A stretch of 64,000 nt of DNA, from the NCBI RefSeq assembly GCF_000708675.1, contig NZ_JELR01000002.1:434001-498000 (forward strand), written 5' to 3'. Position 1 is the first letter of the stretch; the number at the start of each line of letters is the position of its first letter. This document shows, piece by piece, positions 37,739 through 45,007 of this stretch. The position numbers and the translations under genes were made by a program. The stretch is from Microbulbifer sp. HZ11. Its GTDB lineage: Bacteria; Pseudomonadota; Gammaproteobacteria; Pseudomonadales; Cellvibrionaceae. The notes under the pieces were generated by a model. That model was not told where the DNA came from. It did no database searches and was given only the letters and a program-made list of their open reading frames with translations.

Positions 37739-38413
37739 TCAATCACCCCGGAATCGCTGATAGTCTTCCGGCCGGTTCAGATTCAGATGCCAGTCGCCCT
37801 CCGGGGTGGGCAATTGCATACAGCCAATGAACCCGAATAGTGCCCGCATCGAGGCAATCGCATTGCCCGCAGCGGCGGCGTCCAGGTAATTGCGGCAACG
37901 CTGCCCCAGGGGCAACCAGCACGGCAGATAGTGGTTGCCGTAACAGACGGCCTGCTCCACGGACTGCCCTGCCACACACAACCGTTGCAGCAGGCCCGGG
38001 GACAACAGTGGCATATCCACAGGTGCCACCAGCAGCGCATCACAGGGACGGTCACTCTGCTGCAGGTGCCGGTAAACTGCCTGTAGCCCGCCGAGGGGCC
38101 CCGCCGCGTCGACCTGATCGGGAATTCCGCCAGGTCGGCGTCCACTGACCAGGGTCGGCATCCATTTTATGCCGTCAATTTCGCGCATCTGCGCAAACTG
38201 GCTCTTCGCCTGTTCGAGTAGAGTCCGTCCATTGGATAATTTTAGCAGCGCTTTGTCCTGCCCCATGCGGCTGGACAGACCTCCGGCGAGTACCACCGGG
38301 CACACATGCAGCGTCGCACCGCCACCGCGACCTCTGGCCGGGGCGTTAAGACTAACGGCGCCAGTATTGAAAGCGCCCCCGCGGGGCGGACTGGCGTTGT
38401 GGGGAGGGGTCAT
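37739..38413 (-). CDS. mobA: Molybdenum cofactor guanylyltransferase MobA
   Basis: MobA attaches GMP to molybdopterin to form the guanine dinucleotide cofactor used by nitrate reductases. The nucleotide-binding signature VVLAGGLSSRMGQDKALL lies near residue 40, DAAGPLGGLQAVYRHL near 103 and APVDMPLLSP near 130. The 224-residue frame has about 37 residues before the signature, longer than usual; a GTG just before CPVVLAGG is an alternative start but has no good ribosome-binding site. It is divergent from the nas genes and fits the nitrate reductase need for cofactor. Confidence 0.9.
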   Translation of the reverse strand: MTPPHNASPPRGGAFNTGAVSLNAPARGRGGGATLHVCPVVLAGGLSSRMGQDKALLKLSNGRTLLEQAKSQFAQMREIDGIKWMPTLVSGRRPGGIPDQVDAAGPLGGLQAVYRHLQQSDRPCDALLVAPVDMPLLSPGLLQRLCVAGQSVEQAVCYGNHYLPCWLPLGQRCRNYLDAAAAGNAIASMRALFGFIGCMQLPTPEGDWHLNLNRPEDYQRFRGD

Positions 38414-38722
38414 CGAATACAGCTTCCCAGAATCATTCTTCCTTCAAGGCAATCCGAAAAAGAAACCATACAGCAAAAGTAGCTTCGCATATTCCACAGC
38501 AGACGCCATTAGCCCCAAAGAGCCAATTCACCCGCCACCCTCTATCCAGTCGTCGACATCGCAGCAAACCCGGCCAGGTGACGCCCCTGCACCAATTTGC
38601 CGCCCACAACTTGTCACCCGCACCAACTGAAGGCACTGATACCAGGTATTTACCCAACCCCATCAGCGCTTGCTCATCCCGTTCGCATGCGGTTTTGTGC
38701 GGGCCTGCTCCGTTTGCCAAAG

Positions 38723-38739
38723 TTGGTACGAGTTTTGAT
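38723..38739 (+). promoter_or_regulatory. Sigma-54-like promoter upstream of nasT
   Basis: TTGGTACGAGTTTTGAT has GG and GA separated by exactly ten bases. It matches the sigma-54 -24/-12 pattern TGGCACG-N4-TTGC except for T at the C of GGC and A at the -12 C. Similar sites precede narK and nirB. Transcription would start near 38749. The 650-base mobA-nasT gap holds this site and the terminator below; I see no supported gene in it. Confidence 0.45.
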
Positions 38740-38762
38740 TGTCTAATCACCACAGGCAAAGA

Positions 38763-38802
38763 AGCCCGGCAGCACCGTGTGTGCGGCCGGGCTTTTTTAT
38801 TT
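38763..38802 (+). terminator. Strong terminator in the nasT upstream region
   Basis: AGCCCGGC (38763-38770) and GCCGGGCT (38786-38793) form a perfect 8-bp stem with an inner GCAC/GTGC pairing in the loop, followed by TTTTTT. No plus-strand gene lies upstream, since mobA points away, so it must end a leader or small RNA. It could be an attenuator for nasT. Confidence 0.75.
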
Positions 38803-39064
38803 CTGTCTGCCGACAGGCGCAGGCCCGCAAGGCAGCGCCATTGGCAGCTAAGTCCTTGCTTCTGGCACCAAGATTGCAACGACTCAGCATAAACTCTAAA
38901 GCAGCGACACCCGGCGCAGATACGACAAAGTACTCGGCCGCAAGTGATCCATGCGATAACAAAAATACCGGCCTGCCTGCCAAGCACGCACCCGGACTAC
39001 TGGCGTCTCAGTAGTCACACTGATGGCGCCTGGCAGCAGTTCGAACATAAGTTTTGACGAAGCG

Positions 39065-39667
39065 ATGACCACCACTCCAGTATCTGCCCCAATAAGCATT
39101 CTGCTGGTCGATGACCAGACAGAACGCGCTGCCATGGTGGCTGAACAGCTCACCGCTGCTGGCTACAACCTGCTGGCACAGCTTTCCAGTGCCGAGGGCC
39201 TTCTTTTCCAGGTGGAGAAACACCGGCCGGACATTGTCCTGATCGACATCGAGTCTCCGGACCGGGATATCCTCGAGAGCCTGTCGGTCATCAATCAACA
39301 CAACCCCACTCCGGTCGCCATGTTTTCCGCTCGCGGCGGCGCCGAATTTATTACCAGCGCGGTCGAGGCCGGCGTCAGTGCCTATATGGCCGAAGGCCTG
39401 TCCGCCGAGCGTGTGGCCCCCGCCATCGAAATCGCCATGGCCCAGTTCCGCAGCTACCAGCACCTGCGCGAGTCTCTGCAGCGCACCCAGCAACAGCTCG
39501 ACGAACGCAAAATTATTGAACGGGCAAAAGGCCTGCTGATGGCGCGCAAAAACATCAGCGAGCAGGCAGCCCACCAGACGCTGCGCACCCTGGCCATGAA
39601 CAGCAACTCCACCATGCGCAACGTGGCTGAACAGATCGTCGCTCACCTGCAATCACCTGCGCGTTGA
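39065..39667 (+). CDS. nasT: ANTAR-domain nitrate antiterminator NasT
   Basis: NasT has a receiver-like domain followed by an RNA-binding ANTAR domain, and prevents termination in leaders of nitrate-assimilation genes when released from NasS. The 200-residue protein has the receiver start ISILLVDDQ and DIVLIDIESPD, then the ANTAR domain from about 130 with ERKIIERAKGLLMARKNISE and AHQTLRTLAMNSN. The frame opens at 39023, but MTTTPVSAP at 39065 is the likely start. It precedes nasS by 90 bases. The narK leader is its most likely target here. Confidence 0.93.
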   Translation: MTTTPVSAPISILLVDDQTERAAMVAEQLTAAGYNLLAQLSSAEGLLFQVEKHRPDIVLIDIESPDRDILESLSVINQHNPTPVAMFSARGGAEFITSAVEAGVSAYMAEGLSAERVAPAIEIAMAQFRSYQHLRESLQRTQQQLDERKIIERAKGLLMARKNISEQAAHQTLRTLAMNSNSTMRNVAEQIVAHLQSPAR

Positions 39668-39757
39668 GCCCGGCCTGACACGCCTCAAAAACACACCCGG
39701 GGCGAACCAGCGCAAGAATACAAACAAGTTACCGAACGTATTATCGAGAGAATCAAC

Positions 39758-40846
39758 GTGAGCAGCCTGCAAGCCGAAAAGCCGAACCTGAAACTTCTCT
39801 ACCTGCGCCTCACCGACAGCGCACCGCTGATCATTGCCCGTGAACTGGGCCTGTTCGAACGCTACGGGCTCAAAGTGGAACTGCAGCGTGAAACATCCTG
39901 GGCGACCCTGCGCGACAAACTGATAGGTGGGGCGGCCGACGCCGCAGCCATGCTGGCCCCGATGCCATTGACTCTGAAGCAGACACTTCCCCACTGTGAG
40001 GAAGAACTGCTCAGCGGACTGATTCTGAGCTGCAACGGCAACGCAATTACCCTGTCAAAATCCCTGTACGACCAGTTGAGCCCGGCAACCCATGATGCGG
40101 CGGGTAATGGCGCGGCACTGCAACGGTTTATTTCCTCGCGCGCGGAAGGTGAAGCTCCCCTCACCTTCGCCAGTGTCTACCCGTTTGCCAGCCACACCCT
40201 GCAATTGCGCTATTGGCTCAACAGTGCCGGTATCAATCCGGACACCGATGTGCGCCTGCTGGTATTGCCACCGGAGCAAATGGTCGATCACCTGCGCCGC
40301 GGCGATATCGATGGATTCTGCGTGGGCGAGCCCTGGAATACCTTGGCAGTCCAGGAGAACATCGGCGTTATCGCCACCCCGAATAATGCCTTGATGCCCG
40401 CCATGCCGGAAAAGGTGCTGGCCGTTACCCGCAGCTGGCACGAAGCCAATCCGGCGACCCACATGGCGTTGCGCGCAGCACTGCTGGAGGCCTGCGGCTG
40501 GCTGAGCGATCGCAACCAGCGCCGCGATGCGGTCGGTATTCTGGCGCGTCCCGAGAACCTGGATTTACCAGAGGCAACCATTGCCGCCTCACTGAACGAC
40601 CAGCTTCTGAGTTTGCACGGCAAAGAGCCGGTGCAGAACACCGGCTGGCACCTGTTCGCCCATCCGCAAACGGAGCACGGGCGCCCCACCGAGCAAAAAG
40701 CCAGGGAGCTTGTGGCACTGTGCAATGACATTGCGCCGGTAGATACGAATACTTCACAGCTTTTCTGCACGGACCTGTACCAGCAGACCCTGGATTTTCT
40801 GCGCCTCCAGCAGCTCGGCTCATCCAAGAAGGCAGGTACCGTCTAG
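39758..40846 (+). CDS. nasS: Nitrate sensor NasS
   Basis: NasS is a cytoplasmic NrtA/CmpA-type binding protein that senses nitrate and holds NasT inactive without it. The 362-residue protein begins LKLLYLRLTDSAPLIIAREL and has FERYGLKVEL, GGAADAAAMLAPMPL and GFCVGEPWNTLAVQ, all NrtA-like. No signal peptide is present, which separates NasS from transport proteins. The start is a GTG (39758), preceded by GAGAG. The order nasT-nasS is the reverse of the usual nasST. A 16-bp palindrome (40870-40885) follows its stop and may terminate it. Confidence 0.92.
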   Translation: MSSLQAEKPNLKLLYLRLTDSAPLIIARELGLFERYGLKVELQRETSWATLRDKLIGGAADAAAMLAPMPLTLKQTLPHCEEELLSGLILSCNGNAITLSKSLYDQLSPATHDAAGNGAALQRFISSRAEGEAPLTFASVYPFASHTLQLRYWLNSAGINPDTDVRLLVLPPEQMVDHLRRGDIDGFCVGEPWNTLAVQENIGVIATPNNALMPAMPEKVLAVTRSWHEANPATHMALRAALLEACGWLSDRNQRRDAVGILARPENLDLPEATIAASLNDQLLSLHGKEPVQNTGWHLFAHPQTEHGRPTEQKARELVALCNDIAPVDTNTSQLFCTDLYQQTLDFLRLQQLGSSKKAGTV

Positions 40847-40997
40847 CAAGCGATGTCGCCTGCGGCGCATTGCGGTGCACCGCAAGCACAAAAGCTCCCC
40901 AAAACGGGGCGAATTCAACCTTGTTATGAGTGCCTCTTCAGGGACACCCGCCCGGAATCGCACCACCAATGTACGCATGCACAATAACCGACCACAA

Positions 40998-41014
40998 GTG
41001 GCACAGATATTGAA
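40998..41014 (+). promoter_or_regulatory. Sigma-54-like promoter of narK
   Basis: GTGGCACAGATATTGAA keeps the TGGCAC -24 box and the ten-base spacing but has GA instead of GC at -12. The predicted start near 41024 would place the whole attenuator leader in the transcript. NtrC-type nitrogen control would be expected but no activator site was identified. Confidence 0.5.
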
Positions 41015-41029
41015 TGCAGTAATTCAGCA

Positions 41030-41178
41030 AGTAGCGGTTTTGCAGCCCTCTGAAGGGACAAACCGCAACTACTGAAACACCATGAATATTGTCAGCCCGG
41101 TTTTTATCCCGGGTTGCACAGAGATACAGGACATCGAAGTCCACCGGCGGCAGCCAGGTTGCCCCGTGGGCTTTTTTT
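41030..41178 (+). promoter_or_regulatory. ANTAR-type leader attenuator of narK
   Basis: Hairpin 1 (41030-41073) pairs AGTAGCGGTTT with AAACCG...CTACT and ends in an inner stem CCC-TCTGAA-GGG (41046-41057). Hairpin 2 is GGAC-ATCGAA-GTCC (41129-41142). Both have six-base loops with G at position 4, and hairpin 2 also has A at position 1, the features reported for ANTAR-target RNAs. A GCCC-CGT-GGGC stem with seven T follows at 41161-41178. The gene starts at 41250. This fits NasT-dependent antitermination. Confidence 0.65.
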
Positions 41179-41249
41179 ATGCCCGCAATTTGGGACGGTT
41201 GCCGAGAGCAAGCAGGCTGATCCAGAACACAAACTGACGGGATAGAATT

Positions 41250-42716
41250 ATGTCCAGCGATTCCATAAATCTGTTTTCCTTTAAAGGAAAAATCCGGGTG
41301 CTGCACCTGACCTGGATAGCATTCTTTATTACTTTCTTTGCCTGGTTTAACCACGCACCACTGTTAATGGCGATTGCGGACAGCCTGTCGCTGACCTCAG
41401 AACAGGTAAAGACACTGCTGATACTGAACGTGGCACTGACCATTCCCGCGCGGGTCATTATCGGGATGCTCACCGATAAATACGGCCCGCGCCTGACCTA
41501 TTCCCTGTTGCTGGCCATTGGCAGTATCCCCTGTTTTATCTTTGCTCTGGCGGACAGCTTTACCGCGGCGGCTATCGGCCGTTTTCTGCTGGGCTTTATC
41601 GGCGCCGGGTTCGTGATCGGTATCCGTATGGTTTCCGAGTGGTTCCCCGCAAAGCAGCTGGGTACCGCGGAAGGTATTTACGGTGGCTGGGGTAACTTTG
41701 GTTCTGCCGCTGCGGCCATGAGCCTGCCGACCATTGCGCTGCTGTTCGGTGGCGACGACGGCTGGCGTTATGCCATCGGTATTACCGGTGTACTGGCGCT
41801 GGTTTACAGTGTGATCTATTACCGCTCGGTAACCGACACCCCGAAAGGCGGTACCTATTTCAAGCCGAAGAAAATCGGTGGCATGGAAGTGTCCAGCCCG
41901 TCTGACTTTGTGCTGTTGCTGATCATGAAGGTGCCCATGTACGCGGCGCTGGCGCTGCTGACCTGGAAGCTGTCTCCAGCGGGTGTGGGTATGCTGGCGA
42001 TGCCGGTGGCGATCGTGATTTATGTGTCCCTGGTCGCGCTGTACGTGTTTGATGCGAAGAAGTGTTACGAGATCAATAAAGAGATTTTCGTAAAGCTTCC
42101 GGAGCCGATTCACCGCTACAAGTTCAAGCAGGTTGCGGTGCTGAATATTCTGTACTTTGCGACCTTCGGTTCCGAGCTTGCGGTGATTTCCATGCTGCCG
42201 CTGTTTTTCTCGGAGACCTTTACCCTGGATCCGGTGAAGGCGGGTCTGCTGGCTTCGGCCTACGCGTTTATGAACCTGATGTCGCGTCCGGCGGGTGGTT
42301 TGATCAGTGACCGGTTCGGGCGCAAGAGTACGCTGCTGATTCTGACGGCGGGTCTGGCGCTGGGTTATCTGACCATGAGCATGATCGACAGCGAGTGGCC
42401 TTTATACTTGGCGGTGGCTGCGGCGATGGCATGTTCTTTCTTCGTGCAATCCGGTGAGGGTGCGGTGTTTGCTGTGGTGCCGCTGATCAAGCGCCGCCTG
42501 ACCGGGCAGATTGCGGGGATGACGGGGGCTTACGGTAATGTGGGCGCGGTGTTCTATCTGACGGTGCTGAGTATGGTTTCTTACCAGACATTTTTCCTGG
42601 TAATTGCGGGTACCGCCGTGCTTGGCTTTGTTACGCTGCTGTTCCTGGAGGAGCCGGAAGGTCAGATGGCGGAAGTCATGCCGGATGGTAGTGTTTCTCT
42701 GATCGACGTAGCTTGA
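41250..42716 (+). CDS. narK: NarK/NasA-type nitrate/nitrite transporter (MFS)
   Basis: The 488-residue protein is a major facilitator with about 12 membrane segments. It matches the nitrate-nitrite porter family: the signature [19 protein letters not shown] with the substrate-binding Arg (near 125), [30 protein letters not shown] near 350, and a second [13 protein letters not shown] segment. It imports nitrate, and perhaps exports nitrite, for the reductases encoded downstream. It is preceded by an attenuator leader and a sigma-54-like site. The next gene begins after a repeat-like spacer of about 170 bases. Confidence 0.93.
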   Translation: MSSDSINLFSFKGKIRVLHLTWIAFFITFFAWFNHAPLLMAIADSLSLTSEQVKTLLILNVALTIPARVIIGMLTDKYGPRLTYSLLLAIGSIPCFIFALADSFTAAAIGRFLLGFIGAGFVIGIRMVSEWFPAKQLGTAEGIYGGWGNFGSAAAAMSLPTIALLFGGDDGWRYAIGITGVLALVYSVIYYRSVTDTPKGGTYFKPKKIGGMEVSSPSDFVLLLIMKVPMYAALALLTWKLSPAGVGMLAMPVAIVIYVSLVALYVFDAKKCYEINKEIFVKLPEPIHRYKFKQVAVLNILYFATFGSELAVISMLPLFFSETFTLDPVKAGLLASAYAFMNLMSRPAGGLISDRFGRKSTLLILTAGLALGYLTMSMIDSEWPLYLAVAAAMACSFFVQSGEGAVFAVVPLIKRRLTGQIAGMTGAYGNVGAVFYLTVLSMVSYQTFFLVIAGTAVLGFVTLLFLEEPEGQMAEVMPDGSVSLIDVA

Positions 42717-42719
42717 TTC

Positions 42720-42888
42720 CGAGCTTTTTGGTGCTCCGGAACGAACCCGGGGCGCCGGGCACTGGTAAGCCTTTGCAGGACACGCCGTAAACCCATCCAT
42801 GGGGGCTCTGCAAAAACATCCTGTTTTTGATTAAACGGCAGGATTGCCGTTTAAGACGCCGAAGGCGCCCGGAGGGTGAGGGCCATGG
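42720..42888 (+). repeat. Degenerate copy of the long intergenic repeat
   Basis: This spacer between narK and the kinase gene contains CCGGGCACTGGTAAG, TTTGCAGGA, AACCCATCCATGGGGGCT and AACATCCTGTTTTT. These parallel parts of the element at 47560-47680 (CCGGGTGCGGG, TTTTCAGGA, AACCCATCCATGGGCGCT, AACTTCCTGTTTGC). The arms no longer pair well, so it is a decayed copy. Confidence 0.5.
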
Positions 42889-44715
42889 ATGGCCCGAATC
42901 AACGTCTCGGAACCCTTTATCGGTGCAGTGCTTCACATCCAATTACTTACTATTACCGACACTAATTTGAACACCACCTGCGAAACCATCACTGTGCCCG
43001 ATTCAGACCAGCAGGCGTCCAATTCCGAGAACCTGGAATTTGCCACGGCTACGGAGTGTGGACAGCGTACCTATAACGATGACGCGGTGGCCGTCTACCG
43101 TGCGACCGGGAGTGACCTGCGATATCGCGGTTCCCTGGCAGCGATTGCGGATGGGGTGGGCAGTGCGGAGGCTGGTGGTGCGGCGGCGCGGGCGGCGGTG
43201 AGCGGGTTTATTTCCGACTATTACAGCACGCCGGATTCCTGGTCGGTGAAGCAGGCCGCGGCGCGGGTTCTGCATGCGCTGAACAGCTGGCTGTACCGAC
43301 AGAGCGGTGGTGCGGATGAGGTGCAGCGCGGTTGGCTGACGACCTTCTCTGCGGTGGTGATCAAAGGCGCTACGGCGCACCTGATTCATATCGGGGATTC
43401 GCGGATCTATCGACTGAGAGACGGCAAGCTCGAATGCCTGACACAGGACCACAGCCGCACACTGGGCCCGGGGCGGACGTTTTTAAGCCGGGCACTGGGG
43501 ATGGACGCACATATCGAGGTGGACTACCGGCAGGAGCCTTTGGAAGCCGGTGATCTGTTTTGCGTGACCACCGATGGCATTCACGACTTTCTGCCCACCA
43601 GGCAGTTCACCCGGTTGCTCACACAGCACCAGTTGAAGGCGGCGCAGCCGTTGATGGCGGCGGCGCTGGAAAACGGGAGCCAGGACAATCTGAGCTTGGC
43701 CCTGTGCCGGGTGAATGTAGTGGAGTCACTGGAGCCGGACGATGTGATGCTGGCGACAAGCCAGCTACCCTTCCCGCCTCCGCTGCAGCCGGGCAACAAG
43801 ATCGACGGTTACGAGGTGCTGCAGGAACTGCACGCGAGTAGTCGCAGCTATCTATATCTTGTACGGGATATGGAGTCGGATGAGCTGCGCGCTTTGAAGG
43901 CACCGTCGGAAAACTTCAGTGACGATCCGGCCTACATTGAACGGTTTATCGCAGAGGAGTGGACCGGGCGCAGGCTGGAGCATCCGGCCATTGTGAAGGT
44001 GTTTCCGCCGCGCAAGGAGCGTCAGTTTCTTTACCACGTTATGGAGTACGTGGACGGACAGAATCTGCGTCAGTGGATGCAGTTGAATCCGGAACCACCG
44101 CTGGATCAGGTGCGCAATCTGGTGCAGCAGCTAGTGAGCGCCCTGCGCCGCCTGCAGCGACTGGAAATCGTGCACGGGGATCTGAAGCCGGAAAATATCA
44201 TGGTGGATTCCAGCGGTCGCCTGAAACTGATCGACCTGGGGGGCGCCAATGCGGCGGGGCTGCAAGAGCTGTTGCGCTATCAGGATAGTGCACCACCGGG
44301 CAGCAAGAACTACTGCGCGCCGGAATACTTTTTCGGCGATGCGGCCAGTCACCGTTCAGATATTTTCTCTCTAGGGGTCATCGCCTATGAAATGCTTACT
44401 GGTTGCTATCCCTATAAAGAGCGCTTCGGCAGCAACCACTATCAGTTAAAGAACTACGCCAGTCTGCGCTACCGCAGTGCACGACGGCAGCGGCAAGAAA
44501 TACCAGACTGGATTGACGGTGCCCTGCGCCGAGCCTGTGCACCGGACCCGAAAAACCGCTACCCGGCTCTGTCGGAATTTGTGCACGACCTCAGTACACC
44601 GAACAAGAAGTTCGATAACGCGGAAAAACCGCCGCTGATGGAACGCAACCCGCTACTGTTCTGGCAGACGGTAGCGGTGCTGGCGATTCTGTCTCACCTG
44701 TTGTACTTCCTGTAA
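42889..44715 (+). CDS. PP2C phosphatase / Ser-Thr kinase fusion, membrane-anchored
   Basis: The 608-residue protein joins a PP2C phosphatase domain (about 50-285) to a protein kinase domain (about 305-570) and ends in one membrane segment (590-607). PP2C metal motifs include NDDAVAVY, IADGVGSAEAGG, IGDSRIYRL, VTTDGIHDF and SQDNLSLA. The kinase has LRALKAP (ATP Lys), HGDLKPENIM (catalytic loop, HGD in place of HRD) and DLGG in place of DFG, then APEYFFG. HGD-type kinases can be active. The target is unknown; its place between the nitrate transporter and nirB suggests phosphorylation control of nitrate assimilation. The start at 42889 is uncertain, since the first 45 residues lack homology. Confidence 0.9.
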   Translation: MARINVSEPFIGAVLHIQLLTITDTNLNTTCETITVPDSDQQASNSENLEFATATECGQRTYNDDAVAVYRATGSDLRYRGSLAAIADGVGSAEAGGAAARAAVSGFISDYYSTPDSWSVKQAAARVLHALNSWLYRQSGGADEVQRGWLTTFSAVVIKGATAHLIHIGDSRIYRLRDGKLECLTQDHSRTLGPGRTFLSRALGMDAHIEVDYRQEPLEAGDLFCVTTDGIHDFLPTRQFTRLLTQHQLKAAQPLMAAALENGSQDNLSLALCRVNVVESLEPDDVMLATSQLPFPPPLQPGNKIDGYEVLQELHASSRSYLYLVRDMESDELRALKAPSENFSDDPAYIERFIAEEWTGRRLEHPAIVKVFPPRKERQFLYHVMEYVDGQNLRQWMQLNPEPPLDQVRNLVQQLVSALRRLQRLEIVHGDLKPENIMVDSSGRLKLIDLGGANAAGLQELLRYQDSAPPGSKNYCAPEYFFGDAASHRSDIFSLGVIAYEMLTGCYPYKERFGSNHYQLKNYASLRYRSARRQRQEIPDWIDGALRRACAPDPKNRYPALSEFVHDLSTPNKKFDNAEKPPLMERNPLLFWQTVAVLAILSHLLYFL

Positions 44716-44836
44716 CCTGCCCTCCTTTGAAGCAAGTCTGGCAGAGGCGCACCAAGTTGACGCGCGCCGCCATGCGAAATCGCCATTAAACCGTACAAAA
44801 CCTGTGGTTTCCCCAACCTTCTGCCGCTCGTAAAAG

Positions 44837-44853
44837 TTGGCATAGAGATTGAA
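44837..44853 (+). promoter_or_regulatory. Sigma-54-like promoter of nirB
   Basis: TTGGCATAGAGATTGAA has GG and GA ten bases apart, the same variant seen before narK and nasT. It would start transcription near 44863, giving a leader of about 145 bases before nirB. Confidence 0.5.
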
Positions 44854-44901
44854 TATCTTTAGTCACAATCCGACATTCTTTTAGCAAGGCAACGGCGCCT
44901 G

Positions 44902-44993
44902 ACACTCTTCGACAGAAGAGGGGACGCCCGTGCAGCCGCAAGCTACCCAGGCCCTCCCCTAACGCTTTTCTTCTGTCGAACCCAATCAGGTTC
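44902..44993 (+). promoter_or_regulatory. nirB leader with two mutually exclusive structures
   Basis: CTCTTC-GACA-GAAGAG (44905-44920) makes a local hairpin. TTCGACAGAAGA (44908-44919) is also perfectly complementary to TCTTCTGTCGAA (44969-44980), enclosing an AGGGGA/TCCCCT stem. The two cannot form together. A third stem GAACC-CAATCA-GGTTC (44978-44993) overlaps the distal arm. The nirB start is at 45008, so folding could control it. No known riboswitch class was recognised. Confidence 0.55.
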
Positions 44994-45007
44994 AAACGGC
45001 AGAGATT

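Noticed and set aside
38433-38987. 184-codon minus-strand ORF between mobA and nasT
   Set aside because: Very rich in Cys, Trp and Arg with no family match, and it overlaps the sigma-54-like site and a strong terminator, so it is likely chance.
44905-44993. nirB leader as a known riboswitch (molybdenum cofactor, cobalamin, guanidine or cyclic-di-GMP)
   Set aside because: None of the conserved sequence boxes of those classes that I know could be found; only the alternative stems are supported.
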